Assembly: GCA_018069465.1 (NCBI GenBank)
Contig: JAGPUW010000026.1
Location: 1 to 64,000, forward strand
Length of the DNA stretch: 64,000 nt
Origin: Gammaproteobacteria bacterium
GTDB taxonomy: Bacteria; Pseudomonadota; Gammaproteobacteria; Pseudomonadales; Porticoccaceae
Direction of reading: 5' to 3'
This document shows, in pieces, positions 7,407 through 17,506 of the stretch. Position 1 is the stretch's first letter; each line of letters begins with the position of its first letter. The notes beneath the pieces are model-generated. The model made no database searches. It was not told where the DNA came from and worked only from the letters and a program-made list of their open reading frames with translations. The translations under genes and the position numbers were made by a program.

Positions 7407-9930
7407 AGGCAGACAGGGGCTTGGGCTTTTCGATAAAGAAACCCTGCACGCAGTCGATGCCTATTTCCTGCAGCATCGATAACTGAATCTGATTCTCAAC
7501 ACACTCGGCGATGGTGGCGATGCCCATGACGTGAGCGAGGTGGTTGATGGTGCTGACCATGGAAAAGTCGACATCATTGAGTTCCATATTGCGGATGAAG
7601 CTGCCGTCAATTTTTAGATAATCGACGGGGATTTGCTTGAGATAGCCGAGTGACGACAGGCCGGTGCCGAAATCATCGAGGGAAAAGCGACAGCCCCGAG
7701 CTTTCAGCGCTTTGATCAGTTCCAGGGCGCGATCAAATTGGCGGATGGCCGCCGTTTCGGTGATTTCAAACTGCAAGTGGTGGGGGTCAATGCCACTGTC
7801 GTCGATGATGTCGAGCAAATAGCGCATAAAGCTGTCGTCGCTAATGGTCGGCCCGGAGAGGTTGATCGATATGCGCAGCTCGTGCCGCTGGCGGCTATCG
7901 AGTGACAGCAGGTCGGCAATAACGCGGCGGATTACCCAGCGGTCAACATCGTCGATGAGGCCGTAGAGTTCTGCCGTGGGAATAAATTTGCCCGGTAGAA
8001 TCAGCCCGCCCTTACTATCGACCATGCGAATCAGTGCTTCGTAGTGGCGGTAGCGGTGTCCGGTTTCCCGACTTGGGACGATGGGCTGGTAGTGCAGGCA
8101 AAAACCATCGTGGTCGAGGGCGTCGGTAATGCGCGGCTCCCACTCGACGACCTGGCGCCGCTCATACAGTTTTTCCGGCTGGTGTTGAAAAAAGGCGCGG
8201 TTGCGTCCGGATTCTCGGGCTGCGGCACAGGAAAAGGCGGCGGTGACCAGCACGTCAATATCGGAACTGCTCTCGCGGTCGATCACTTCGCCACCAATAC
8301 TGATGCCAATTTTCAGGCGCCGCTCGCCCCAGGGAAAGCTGAAACGCTTGATCTCAGCAATAATATTATTGGCAACGGCCTTGCCGTCGTCGAGGGGGCA
8401 ATCCAGTAAAAGAATGGCAAACTCATCGTTGCCGATGCGGGCGACCAGGGTGTCATCGCTAGTGGTTCGCGTGAAGAGCAGTGCGCACTGTTTGAGCAGG
8501 GCATCGCCAGCCGCCTTGCCGCAGGTATCGTTGACCAGTGAGAAATTGTACAGATCCAAATATAAAAGGATGTGTTTCTGGCTGGTGTTCTGGGTGGTTT
8601 CTAGCGCCCGGTTCAGTTCACTTTCAAGAAAGTGGCGGTTGGGCAGCTGGGTCAGTGGGTCGTGATCGACGTGCCAGGCGAGCTTGACTGACTCGCGCAG
8701 GGCCTGGCTGGTAATACGCAAAATGAGTAGGCAGCCACTGAGATGGTTTTCGCGATCGCGCAGGGGAGTGGCGCTCGCGACTACCTGCAGTGCGGGGCGG
8801 CCGTTGGCATGAAGAAAAGTCTGCTCCGGGCTTTGGCAGGCGGACCCCCGATTAAGCACTTCTCGGTGAGGGCTGAGCGGAGGCCCCTCTGCGCCGCTGG
8901 TGAGTACTAGCAGGTCATCGATGGAGCAGCCTTCTGCATTGCCCACGCGCAGGCCAAGTATTTCCAGCGCGACGGGGTTGGTGTGCTCAACCCGGCCCTG
9001 GGTATCGAGCAAAATAATACCATCGGCGACCTCGCTATAAATGGCGGCGAGTAATTCTCGCTGCGCCATGACGGCATCCTGATTGCCCTGTTGGCGGGAC
9101 CAGTCTGCGCAGATCAGGGTCAGCGTATCGCTCTGCAGGGGGTTTTGAAACACGGAGACTTTGAGTGGCAGGGCTTTACCCGTGCTGTCGATGGCTGCGC
9201 AGAGCCTGTCTGGATGCCGGCGACTGGTTTGCTCCAGGTTGAGGCGGATATCATCGCTGCCTTGCAGGCTGGGAAACAGCAGGCTTAGCTCCTGTCCGAC
9301 GAGTTGCTCTGAGGTGTAGCCTGTGAGCCGTGTTATGCCTTGATTGATGGCCTTGATAAGGCCATCGCTAGCGGTGGAAAGTACGCCAAATGCCTCGGTC
9401 TGCAGGGCGGCGGCAAAGGTGTTGTCAGCGGTTACACGAGGCCCATTCGCCGCTTGCTGGCAGGGGGTTTTGGCTGGGGCAGGTGTGTCTGTGGCTTTGG
9501 CTTGCAGGGTGTTAAAGGGGGCTTCTGAGAACTCCAACAAACAACCGGACTGGGACGACAGAGCAAAGGGTGAAATGGCGATGCGGCTCAGGGGCAGTGT
9601 GCGGTAGCCCGAGGCGAGCGTCATTTCAACACTGTCGATGAGCTCGGGTTCGCGGTCGAGAAACCAGGTTAGGCGCTGGCCGCTGCTGATTACTTTGGCG
9701 ATGGCCCTGGCGTAGTCGCCACCATGCAGTTGCGGGAACAGGTTGAGAAAGTTTTTGCCGATGGCCTGGCTGCAATCGATCCCCGTCCAGCCCTGCATCC
9801 AGTCATTCCAGAGCAGGATCGCACCCTCGATATCGAGGGCAACCAGGCCGTGATTTTGTTTGTCGACAGCGGCACCGGCCAGCTCAATGCTACTGGCTTG
9901 GGTTATAGGGCTGACGGTGCTTGTAGCCAT
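7396..9930 (-). CDS. PAS-PAS-PAS-GGDEF-EAL protein, probable c-di-GMP phosphodiesterase
   Basis: 844 residues without clear membrane segments. Three PAS-like sensor regions (about 20-130, 165-280 and 290-410) precede a GGDEF domain (about 415-580) and a C-terminal EAL domain. The GGDEF signature reads IGNDEF, so the second Gly is changed to Asn and cyclase activity is doubtful. The EAL domain keeps LHYQPIV, YEALIRM, EITETAAI, DDFGTGLSSLGYLK, KIDGSFI and QGFFIEKP, the residues expected for metal-dependent c-di-GMP hydrolysis. It most likely lowers c-di-GMP in response to a cytoplasmic signal. It is convergent with the hydrolase gene before it. Confidence 0.88.
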   Translation of the reverse strand: MATSTVSPITQASSIELAGAAVDKQNHGLVALDIEGAILLWNDWMQGWTGIDCSQAIGKNFLNLFPQLHGGDYARAIAKVISSGQRLTWFLDREPELIDSVEMTLASGYRTLPLSRIAISPFALSSQSGCLLEFSEAPFNTLQAKATDTPAPAKTPCQQAANGPRVTADNTFAAALQTEAFGVLSTASDGLIKAINQGITRLTGYTSEQLVGQELSLLFPSLQGSDDIRLNLEQTSRRHPDRLCAAIDSTGKALPLKVSVFQNPLQSDTLTLICADWSRQQGNQDAVMAQRELLAAIYSEVADGIILLDTQGRVEHTNPVALEILGLRVGNAEGCSIDDLLVLTSGAEGPPLSPHREVLNRGSACQSPEQTFLHANGRPALQVVASATPLRDRENHLSGCLLILRITSQALRESVKLAWHVDHDPLTQLPNRHFLESELNRALETTQNTSQKHILLYLDLYNFSLVNDTCGKAAGDALLKQCALLFTRTTSDDTLVARIGNDEFAILLLDCPLDDGKAVANNIIAEIKRFSFPWGERRLKIGISIGGEVIDRESSSDIDVLVTAAFSCAAARESGRNRAFFQHQPEKLYERRQVVEWEPRITDALDHDGFCLHYQPIVPSRETGHRYRHYEALIRMVDSKGGLILPGKFIPTAELYGLIDDVDRWVIRRVIADLLSLDSRQRHELRISINLSGPTISDDSFMRYLLDIIDDSGIDPHHLQFEITETAAIRQFDRALELIKALKARGCRFSLDDFGTGLSSLGYLKQIPVDYLKIDGSFIRNMELNDVDFSMVSTINHLAHVMGIATIAECVENQIQLSMLQEIGIDCVQGFFIEKPKPLSAFTL

Positions 9931-10004
9931 GCAGTTTCCGAGAAACTGGCTAGTCCTTTAGCCGTGCAACTGGTAGCTCCTCTGCCAGATAGTTATGTTT
10001 TGCG

Positions 10005-11057
10005 CTAACCCTGCGATAATAATTCGCGTAAGTCAATAATTGCCGCGTTGGCGCGACTAATATAAGAGGCCATGGTTAGCGAGTGATTGGCGAGTAAACC
10101 GAAGCCGCTGCCGTTGAGTATCATCGGGCTGTGCAGGGGGGCCTGGGTGGCTTCGAGTTCGCGAATGATCTGTTCGAGGCTCACCTGAGCATTTTTCTTG
10201 GCCAGTACATCGGCAAAATCGACCTGGGTCGCCTTCAAAAAATGCACCAGCGCCCAGGAAGTACCCCGCGCCTCGTAGAAGATATCGTCGAGCTCAGCCC
10301 AGGAGGTTTTGACGATGACGTCGCGGGGTGCCGGCGTTGACTGGCTGGCGGCGCTATCACCGGCGAGGTCAATATTGATGCGCTTTTGCCCGACACTGGC
10401 ACTGAGCCGTTGGGATAAACTGCCGAGGCGGGTTTCAACCGTGCTCAGCCAATAGCGCAGGTTGTCGGCGCGGGCGTAAAACTGGGCGTTGTATTCATCG
10501 TCGTCGAGCAGGCGATTGAGATAGCCCTGCAGGTGGTTGCGGCCATTGTGATATTCTTTTTCCGAGGCGGGCAGCATCCAGCTATCGATGTCAAAATTAA
10601 AGCGGGGTTCTGCAAGGGCTAGATCCTTGTCTTCCGTTGACTGTGACTGGGAGCGGCTAAAGGCCTCGCGCATGGCTTTGGAGAGATCGCGTACCTGAAT
10701 GATGACGCCGTATTCCCAGTTCGGGATATTATCGAGCACCAGCCCCGGAGGCATAATGTCGTTACTCAGTAGGCCACCGGGTTTTTCGAGCAGGGTGTCG
10801 ACAACGTGAATCAAAGTGGAGGTGATTGCCGCGCCAGCGACAGGCTGCTGGCTGGCCAGATTTGCGCTAATTTCGATCTTGGGTTCGCGACTCCAGTACC
10901 AGCCGAGGGCGCAAAGCGCGACCAGCACAAGCACCAGTATGCGCACCGCCCAGCGTGCACTCTCCCCGCTATCGGCCAGAGTGTTGCTATAACTACCTGC
11001 TGTTTGGTCAGCCTTTCCCTTGCCCGTAAGCAGTGACTTAAACCCCGGCTTTGTCAT
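10005..11057 (-). CDS. DUF2333 family inner-membrane protein
   Basis: About 350 residues. One N-terminal membrane segment (WAVRILVLVLVALCALGWYW, roughly residues 35-55) is followed by a large, probably periplasmic domain that matches the DUF2333 family of pseudomonads and relatives as I remember it (WEYGVIIQVRDL, RADNLRYWL, ARGTSWALVHFL). No enzymatic motif is recognised and the function is unknown. The ATG at 11057 is preferred (GGGG upstream); other ATGs lie at 11069 and further up to 11138. It is 74 bases downstream of the EAL gene's start codon side and is transcribed in the same direction. Confidence 0.75.
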   Translation of the reverse strand: MTKPGFKSLLTGKGKADQTAGSYSNTLADSGESARWAVRILVLVLVALCALGWYWSREPKIEISANLASQQPVAGAAITSTLIHVVDTLLEKPGGLLSNDIMPPGLVLDNIPNWEYGVIIQVRDLSKAMREAFSRSQSQSTEDKDLALAEPRFNFDIDSWMLPASEKEYHNGRNHLQGYLNRLLDDDEYNAQFYARADNLRYWLSTVETRLGSLSQRLSASVGQKRINIDLAGDSAASQSTPAPRDVIVKTSWAELDDIFYEARGTSWALVHFLKATQVDFADVLAKKNAQVSLEQIIRELEATQAPLHSPMILNGSGFGLLANHSLTMASYISRANAAIIDLRELLSQG

Positions 11058-11168
11058 CTTTAACCCCATATTTGTTTGTATGCTTGCGCGCAGATGGCGC
11101 GAGTTGCTGTTATTGGCACAGGCGTTATGATCGCGCAATGCAAAACTAGCGCGACAGTGTAAAACATT

Positions 11169-11218
11169 TTGGCGACTTATAGGTCAAACCGAATTGGCGA
11201 CTTATAGATCAAAACGAA
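11169..11218. repeat. 25-bp tandem repeat, two copies, upstream of dsbD
   Basis: Two head-to-tail copies (11169-11193 and 11194-11218) of a unit starting TTGGCGACTTATAG and ending ACGAA or CCGAA, differing at two positions. The repeat ends about 35 bases before the dsbD start codon, in the divergent region between dsbD and the DUF2333 gene. It could hold paired binding sites for a regulator. Confidence 0.8.
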
Positions 11219-11252
11219 GATTAGGTCCAAACGGTAATTCGGAGAAATTTTA

Positions 11253-13010
11253 GTGCGTTGCAATCATTCAAATACAGGGCCGGGGCGCTGTCTACTACTG
11301 GCTTTGCTGGTTTTTTGCCTGCCCGTTTTGGCCCAGGGCTGGGGTCAGTCGAGCAGCGGTTCCGCCAGTGCTTTACTGACCGATGCGCCCCTTGAGTTTT
11401 TGCCCGTTGAAGAGGCCTATCACCTGAGTGCCGAGGGCACTGGTGATGCTTTGCTTCTCAGCTGGGTCATCGCCCCCGAGTATTACCTCTATCAGCATAA
11501 GTTGTCGGCCACCGCCACGGATTCCCGTGGCGAGGTTTTGACCCTGTCTATGGAGCAGCCGCCCGGCAAGGCTATATATGATGAGTACTACGAAAAAGAG
11601 CTGGTGGTCTATTACGATGCTTTACGGCTGCCAGTCGAATTGCCGGCAGCGCTGCAAGGTCAGCCCTGGACCTTGTCGGTGGAGTCCCAGGGCTGCGCTG
11701 ATGCGGGCCTGTGTTATCCGCCGCGCAGCCAGTACTTCACCATTGCCGGGGGGGCTGGGGCCAATCTTGCCATCGTCGAGATTGACAGTTTGCCAATGCT
11801 GGCCGTCGCGGCGACAGCTGCCACTGACGCCAGCGCCTTAAACCTGCCGCTGGTGCTTTTGTTTGCCCTGCTCGGTGGCATTATTCTCAATCTGATGCCC
11901 TGTGTCTTCCCGGTACTGTCGATCAAAGTCCTCAGTTTAACTTCCGCTCACTTGGGCGAGCACGGCAAGCACTTGCACGGTCTGGCTTATAGCGCAGGCA
12001 TTGTCATTTCTTTTGTCGCCATCGCCGCCCTGTTGCTGGTGTTCCGCGAAGCGGGTGAGGCAGTGGGCTGGGGCTTTCAATTGCAGTCGCCGGTGTTCGT
12101 GAGCTTATTGGCCTACCTGCTTTTCGCCGCCGGTCTGAGTTTTTCAGGCTTGCTGGAGGTCGGTGCGCGCTGGATGAATATCGGTCAGGGGGCCGCAGCG
12201 GGCAATTCGCTGCGCGCATCCTTTATGACGGGTGTACTGGCAACGGTGGTGGCCAGTCCCTGTAGCGCCCCCTTTATGGGGACGGCTCTGGGCTTTGCGT
12301 TGACCCAGACGCCGTTTATTAGCTTGCTGGTGTTTGCCGTGCTGGGTGTGGGTATGGCGCTGCCCTTTGTGCTGCTCAGCTGGATACCGGGGCTGCTGGA
12401 AAAGTTACCTGCACCGGGGCCGTGGATGGTGAGCTTTCGCCAGTTCCTCGCCTTCCCCCTCTACGCTAGCGCGATCTGGCTGCTCTGGGTGCTGGGCCGG
12501 CAAACGAGTATTGATCAGGTGGCTCTGGTCAGTATCGGCATGCTGTTGCTGGCCTTTGCCGCCTGGCTTGGCGGGGGTGGTGCGCAACGCTGGCGGCAGG
12601 CGCTGGCTCTGCTAGTGACGGTCGCTGCCTTGAGTATTGCTATTACACCGTCGCCAGCGGCCGATGACAGGCTCTGGGAGCCCTACACCCCGGCGCGCTT
12701 GCAGGCATTGCGCAGCGCGGGGCAGCCGGTGTTTGTCAACCTGACCGCCGCCTGGTGTATTACCTGTCTGGCCAATGAAAAGATGGCCCTCAGCTCGGAG
12801 ACCTTTGCAGAGACCTTGCGGACTAAGAATATTGTCTACTTAAAGGGTGACTGGACCAACCGCAATAGTGATATCACCGCGCTGCTGAAACAATACGGGC
12901 GCAGCGGTGTGCCGCTGTACCTGTATTACTCGGCGCGTAGTACGTCGGCTCAGGTATTGCCCCAGTTGTTGACGCAGGGCATTGTGCAAAAAGCCCTTGC
13001 TGGCGAATAG
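11253..13010 (+). CDS. dsbD: thiol:disulfide interchange protein DsbD
   Basis: Carries reducing power from cytoplasmic thioredoxin across the inner membrane to periplasmic partners. 585 residues, typical. A signal peptide (residues about 1-28, ending VLAQG) leads to the periplasmic alpha domain with its Cys pair in CADAGLCYPP. A hydrophobic beta domain of about eight segments follows, with the conserved LMPCVFPVLSIK and SPCSAPFMGTALGF. A C-terminal thioredoxin-like gamma domain has AAWCITC. The GTG start has GGAG upstream. All six redox cysteines appear present. Confidence 0.94.
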   Translation: MRCNHSNTGPGRCLLLALLVFCLPVLAQGWGQSSSGSASALLTDAPLEFLPVEEAYHLSAEGTGDALLLSWVIAPEYYLYQHKLSATATDSRGEVLTLSMEQPPGKAIYDEYYEKELVVYYDALRLPVELPAALQGQPWTLSVESQGCADAGLCYPPRSQYFTIAGGAGANLAIVEIDSLPMLAVAATAATDASALNLPLVLLFALLGGIILNLMPCVFPVLSIKVLSLTSAHLGEHGKHLHGLAYSAGIVISFVAIAALLLVFREAGEAVGWGFQLQSPVFVSLLAYLLFAAGLSFSGLLEVGARWMNIGQGAAAGNSLRASFMTGVLATVVASPCSAPFMGTALGFALTQTPFISLLVFAVLGVGMALPFVLLSWIPGLLEKLPAPGPWMVSFRQFLAFPLYASAIWLLWVLGRQTSIDQVALVSIGMLLLAFAAWLGGGGAQRWRQALALLVTVAALSIAITPSPAADDRLWEPYTPARLQALRSAGQPVFVNLTAAWCITCLANEKMALSSETFAETLRTKNIVYLKGDWTNRNSDITALLKQYGRSGVPLYLYYSARSTSAQVLPQLLTQGIVQKALAGE

Positions 13011-13167
13011 TGTCACATTGAAACAGCTGCTTTAGGTCAGAAAATGCTGAGAAAATCGAGAAAATTCGAACAAAAGCCTATAAAGTTGGACAAAATATAG
13101 TTACTCATGCAAACTCACCTGCGCCGCTAATGTCGGCCTGAGCGGAACGGGATAAGCACTAGATCGC

Positions 13168-13204
13168 AATTTAGATAACGACTAGATAACGACTAAATAA
13201 CAAC
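13168..13204. repeat. 11-bp tandem repeat, about three copies, upstream of aroQ
   Basis: AGATAACGACT is repeated head to tail, then followed by a degenerate third copy AAATAACAACG. It ends about 25 bases before the aroQ start codon, in the 220-base gap after dsbD. No gene is seen in that gap. Confidence 0.7.
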
Positions 13205-13230
13205 GGAAAAACGACAGGGAGCGGGGGATA

Positions 13231-13680
13231 ATGGCGACAATCCTGGTCTTGCATGGCCCAAATCTTAATTTACTCGGCAGCCGTGAGCCCGAGGTCTACG
13301 GCAGCACCACGCTCGACGACATCAACCGGCAGCTCACCGAGCGCTGTATCGCTGCGGGCCACCATCTGCTCGCCCTGCAAAGCAATGCCGAGTACGAACT
13401 GATCGACCGTATTCACGATGCGCGCAATGATGGTGTCGAGTTTATATTGATCAACCCCGCCGCCTTTACCCACACCAGTGTCGCCCTGCGCGATGCCCTG
13501 CTGGCGGTGGCGATTCCTTTTGTTGAAGTGCATCTGTCCAATGTGCACAGCCGCGAGCAGTTTCGCTCGCACTCCTATTTTTCTGATATTGCCATTGGGG
13601 TGATTTGTGGCTTTGGTGCCCAGAGCTACGATCTTGCTCTCAGCGCCGCGCTGACACACCTTGAGGCTGACCCACAGTAA
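13231..13680 (+). CDS. aroQ: type II 3-dehydroquinate dehydratase
   Basis: Third step of the shikimate pathway. 149 residues, the normal type II size. Motifs: [18 protein letters not shown] with the active-site Tyr, [32 protein letters not shown] and [21 protein letters not shown] with the catalytic His. GGGAG lies upstream of the ATG. In many gammaproteobacteria aroQ lies directly before accB and accC, as here (35-base gap). Confidence 0.96.
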   Translation: MATILVLHGPNLNLLGSREPEVYGSTTLDDINRQLTERCIAAGHHLLALQSNAEYELIDRIHDARNDGVEFILINPAAFTHTSVALRDALLAVAIPFVEVHLSNVHSREQFRSHSYFSDIAIGVICGFGAQSYDLALSAALTHLEADPQ

Positions 13681-13715
13681 ATTGATAGCCAAACATTGAT
13701 ACCCGAGGGGGGAAC

Positions 13716-14165
13716 ATGGATATACGCAAAGTAAAAAAACTCATTGAGCTGTTGGAAGAGTCCAATATTGATGAGCTGGAAATTAAAGAGGGCGAAGAGT
13801 CGGTCCGCATTATTCGCAATAGCCAGACCACTTACGCTGCCGCGCCGCTTGTTGCTGCACCAGTGGCGACCGTCGTTGCCGCCCCAGCTGCGGCAAGCGC
13901 TGGCGAAGAAGCACCGGCCGCCGTACCCGCAGGCCATATTGTCACGTCACCGATGGTGGGCACTTATTATAGCTCTCCGGCACCCGATGCCCCGGCCTTT
14001 ATCGAAGTGGGCAAGACCGTCAAAGTCGGTGATGTATTGTGCATCGTCGAGGCGATGAAGATGATGAATCAGATTGAAGCTGACAAAGCGGGCACCATCG
14101 GCGCCATCCTCGTCGAGGACGGTGAGGCCGTTGAGTTTGACCAATCCATGATCACAATTCTTTAA
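13716..14165 (+). CDS. accB: biotin carboxyl carrier protein of acetyl-CoA carboxylase
   Basis: Carries biotin between the carboxylase and transferase halves of acetyl-CoA carboxylase, the entry to fatty acid synthesis. 149 residues. N-terminal [18 protein letters not shown] is followed by an Ala/Pro-rich linker (about residues 45-75) and the biotinyl domain with the acceptor Lys in [20 protein letters not shown] precedes the ATG. It is followed by accC after 23 bases. Confidence 0.97.
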   Translation: MDIRKVKKLIELLEESNIDELEIKEGEESVRIIRNSQTTYAAAPLVAAPVATVVAAPAAASAGEEAPAAVPAGHIVTSPMVGTYYSSPAPDAPAFIEVGKTVKVGDVLCIVEAMKMMNQIEADKAGTIGAILVEDGEAVEFDQSMITIL

Positions 14166-14188
14166 GACGCGGCGCGAAGAGGTAATCC

Positions 14189-15529
14189 ATGCTGGATAAA
14201 GTACTGATCGCCAACCGTGGCGAAATTGCCCTGCGAATATTGCGGGCTTGTAAAGAACTGGGTATCAAGACTGTCGCCGTGCACTCCAAGGTGGATGCAG
14301 ACCTGATGCACGTGCGCCTGGCGGACGAGTCCGTCTGCATTGGCCCCAACGCGTCGGCTAAGAGCTATCTTAATAGCGCGGCGATTATTAGCGCGATGGA
14401 AATCACCGACTCAGTGGCGGTGCATCCCGGTTACGGCTTTCTGGCAGAAAATGCCGATTTTGCCGAACAGGTTGAAAGTAGCGGCTTCACCTTTATCGGC
14501 CCCAGTCCCGAAGTGATTCGCATGATGGGCGACAAAGTCGCAGCCATTAAAGCGATGCGTGCTGCCGGTGTTCCAACGGTGCCGGGCTCCAATGGCGCCC
14601 TCGATGACAATCACGAGCGCACGCTGGAGATTGCCCTTGAGATTGGCTATCCGGTGATTATTAAGGCCGCTTCCGGCGGCGGTGGTCGCGGTATGCGCGT
14701 GGTGCAAACCGAGGCCCATCTGATTAACGCCATTGCCCTAACGCGCGCCGAGGCAGAAGCAGCCTTTGGTGACGGTACGGTATATATGGAGAAGTTTCTG
14801 CAGACGCCGCGCCATGTTGAAGTCCAGGTCTTGTCCGATGGTCAGGGCAACGCCATCCACCTCGGCGACAGAGATTGTTCCCTGCAGCGCCGTCACCAGA
14901 AAGTACTGGAAGAAGCGCCGGCGCCGGGTATCGACGAAGAGGCTCGCCAGAAGGTGTTTGACGTTTGTGTGCAGGCCTGTGTCGATATTGGCTACAAGGG
15001 CGCGGGCACCTTTGAGTTTCTTTATGAGAATGGCAGCTACTACTTTATTGAGATGAACACGCGGGTGCAGGTTGAGCACCCGGTGTCGGAAATGATTACG
15101 GGTATCGACATTGTTAAAGAGCAGCTATTAATTGCCGGTGGCGAACCCCTCAGCCTCAAGCAGGAGGAGGTGATCTTCCGCGGCCACGCTTTTGAGTGCC
15201 GCATTAACGCCGAAGATGCCGTTACCTTTATGCCCAGTCCGGGTAAAGTGACGGCCTATCACCCCCCCGGGGGCAATGGCGTGCGGGTCGACTCCCATCT
15301 GTACAGCAGCTATACCGTGCCGCCCAATTACGATTCGCTCATCGCTAAAATCATTACCTACGGCAAAGACCGCGATGCGGCACTGGGTCGTATGCGCAAT
15401 GCACTGGACGAGTTGTTTATTCAGGGTATTAAAACCAATATTGACCTGCACCGAGACCTGGTGACCGATGCCGGATTTAAGCGTGGCGGTGTCAATATCC
15501 ATTACCTCGAGAAAAAACTGGGGCTTTAA
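14189..15529 (+). CDS. accC: acetyl-CoA carboxylase, biotin carboxylase subunit
   Basis: ATP-dependent carboxylation of biotin on AccB. 446 residues, typical. It has the N-terminal [20 protein letters not shown], the ATP-grasp glycine-rich loop [37 protein letters not shown] reduced here to its start, [20 protein letters not shown] in its shorter core [13 protein letters not shown], and [12 protein letters not shown]. It forms an operon with accB. Confidence 0.97.
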   Translation: MLDKVLIANRGEIALRILRACKELGIKTVAVHSKVDADLMHVRLADESVCIGPNASAKSYLNSAAIISAMEITDSVAVHPGYGFLAENADFAEQVESSGFTFIGPSPEVIRMMGDKVAAIKAMRAAGVPTVPGSNGALDDNHERTLEIALEIGYPVIIKAASGGGGRGMRVVQTEAHLINAIALTRAEAEAAFGDGTVYMEKFLQTPRHVEVQVLSDGQGNAIHLGDRDCSLQRRHQKVLEEAPAPGIDEEARQKVFDVCVQACVDIGYKGAGTFEFLYENGSYYFIEMNTRVQVEHPVSEMITGIDIVKEQLLIAGGEPLSLKQEEVIFRGHAFECRINAEDAVTFMPSPGKVTAYHPPGGNGVRVDSHLYSSYTVPPNYDSLIAKIITYGKDRDAALGRMRNALDELFIQGIKTNIDLHRDLVTDAGFKRGGVNIHYLEKKLGL

Positions 15530-15564
15530 GCGAAGCTCGCCGCGATGAAAAAGCAGGACTTACT

Positions 15565-16446
15565 ATGAGTTGGTTACAACTGCGAATCGCGGTCAATAAG
15601 CCTGAGGTTGAGGCTTTGGAAGATGCTTTGCTGGCCTCTGGTGCGGTGTCGGTGACGCTGGAAGATGGCGCCGATGATCCGATTCTGGAACCGGGGGTGG
15701 GCGAAACCCCCCTCTGGAATCAGCTGCGGGTCACCGGGCTCTACCCCTCCGACATCCATACCGATCTGGCTTTGCAGCTTTTGGCCGAAAATTTTCCCGG
15801 CCAGCTACAGCACTGTCGCTGGGAAATTCTAGAAGATCAGCCCTGGGAAACCCTCTGGACCGAGCACTACCATCCCATCCAGTGTGGTGACAGGCTGTGG
15901 ATCTGCCCCAGCTGGCGCGAGCCGCCCAACCCGGAGGCCGTCAACCTGTCTCTCGACCCCGGTCTGGCCTTTGGCTCGGGTACCCACGCAACCACTTTTC
16001 TGTGCCTGCAATGGCTCGATGCTCAGCCCCTCGCCGGTAAAACAGTTGTTGATTTTGGCTGCGGTTCGGGGATTCTCGCCATCGCCGCTCTGCTACTGGG
16101 TGCCAGGCAGGTTATCGCTACCGATAACGACCCCCAGGCATTACTGGCTACGCGCGATAACGCGCGGCGCAATGGTTTGGATGAAGCCCAGCTCAGTGTT
16201 TATCTGCCACAGGAATTGCCCGTAGTAAAGGCCGACATTGTGCTGGCCAATATTCTCGCCGAGCCCTTGATGACGTTGGCGCCGCAATTGACGGCACTGA
16301 CAGCTCCCGGCGGCCAGATTTGCCTGTCGGGCATGATTGCCTCCCAGACCGATGCGGTGATGTCGGCCTATCGGCAAGACTTTCACTTTGCCCCACCGCT
16401 TAACCGCGATGAGTGGTTTTGTCTGGTCGCTAAAAAGCGGCTTTGA
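15565..16446 (+). CDS. prmA: ribosomal protein L11 methyltransferase
   Basis: Trimethylates ribosomal protein L11 using S-adenosylmethionine. 293 residues, normal. The N-terminal substrate domain starts MSWLQLRIAV; the linker has LDPGLAFGSGTHATT; the Rossmann SAM site is VVDFGCGSGILAIAALLLGA, followed by ATDNDPQAL and VLANILAEPL. It lies 35 bases after accC, the usual neighbour order in pseudomonads. Confidence 0.95.
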   Translation: MSWLQLRIAVNKPEVEALEDALLASGAVSVTLEDGADDPILEPGVGETPLWNQLRVTGLYPSDIHTDLALQLLAENFPGQLQHCRWEILEDQPWETLWTEHYHPIQCGDRLWICPSWREPPNPEAVNLSLDPGLAFGSGTHATTFLCLQWLDAQPLAGKTVVDFGCGSGILAIAALLLGARQVIATDNDPQALLATRDNARRNGLDEAQLSVYLPQELPVVKADIVLANILAEPLMTLAPQLTALTAPGGQICLSGMIASQTDAVMSAYRQDFHFAPPLNRDEWFCLVAKKRL

Positions 16447-16488
16447 GGGCTTGAGTGTGCCGACGCCTGTGGCTAGGAAAGTAACATC

Positions 16489-17394
16489 GTGAGCCGAGTT
16501 GCGGCGCGTTGTCCGAGTTGCCGGTCGGTATTCTTTGTCAGCGCTGCGCAGGGCAAGGTCGCCAATAATCTGGTGCGCTGCGGCCGCTGTGGCCACCTGT
16601 TTAGCGTGCTTGAAAACCTCAGTGATAGCGAGCCCGAGCCGGAGATAGTCGCTAGCCCCTCGGAACCTGACATTCGGGAATTCGAAATAGACGTGGCGTC
16701 GGAGGCTGAGCCTGCTGCGGATGAAAGCGATCGTGACATTGAAGAAGCACCGCCCCTGACTGAAACGGCTATGCCCGCCGAATTAAAGCAGCCTGGGGGC
16801 AATGCCTCAGAATGCTCGCAGACACTTGACGACGCTCGGCCCTCAGGCTTTGACCTGTCGAATTTGGCGACTCATCTGCCGCAAGACTTTGCGCTTGAAA
16901 ACGCCGCGACACAAAAAACAGCGAAGGGTGGGCTACTGAGTCTGGCCATTATTCTTTTCGCCCTGGTCGGACTTGGTGGGCAGTTTGTTTTTTTTAACTT
17001 ACCCACGCTGAGTCAGCACCTTGAGTACCGGCCGTGGTTGCAGACTTTTTGTGCGGCCTTGCCCTGTGAGCTTGCGGCGTATAGTAAACCGGGCTTGATT
17101 AGCGTCGAGCACTTGCAGGTTCGCGCACACCCCCATCTGGAGGGGAGCCTGATGGTCGAATTGGTGCTAACCAATACCGCCAGCCTTGAGCAGGCCTACC
17201 CGCCACTGATATTGCGCTTTGATGATTTGAGTGGCCAGCAAGTGGCCGCGCGTAGACTGTCGGCGAAAGAATACCTGCCGCAAGCACTGAGTGCTGCCCA
17301 GTTGATGCCGGTCGATAAGGCAGTGAGTATTAAGCTCGCCATTCTCGATCCGGGTGAGCGGGCACTCTCCTACTCCGTTTCCGTCGAACAATAA
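16489..17394 (+). CDS. zinc-ribbon membrane protein, DUF3426 family
   Basis: 301 residues, GTG start. The N-terminal zinc ribbon has CPSC at about residue 8 and CGRC at about 36 (MJ0042-type). An acidic low-complexity linker follows (about 45-140). One membrane segment (GLLSLAIILFALVGLGGQFVFF) comes next, then the DUF3426 domain. This architecture sits between prmA and dusB in many gammaproteobacteria; its role is not known. Confidence 0.85.
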   Translation: MSRVAARCPSCRSVFFVSAAQGKVANNLVRCGRCGHLFSVLENLSDSEPEPEIVASPSEPDIREFEIDVASEAEPAADESDRDIEEAPPLTETAMPAELKQPGGNASECSQTLDDARPSGFDLSNLATHLPQDFALENAATQKTAKGGLLSLAIILFALVGLGGQFVFFNLPTLSQHLEYRPWLQTFCAALPCELAAYSKPGLISVEHLQVRAHPHLEGSLMVELVLTNTASLEQAYPPLILRFDDLSGQQVAARRLSAKEYLPQALSAAQLMPVDKAVSIKLAILDPGERALSYSVSVEQ

Positions 17395-17506
17395 GTTTTT
17401 TCACTAATTGTCCTTCCGCCGCCCTGGCGCGGCGCGTATGATAGTCGGCCGTTTTTTACAAAGCGGTATCGCACACGGTTTTATCTAAATTGAGTCCTCA
17501 TCGAGG

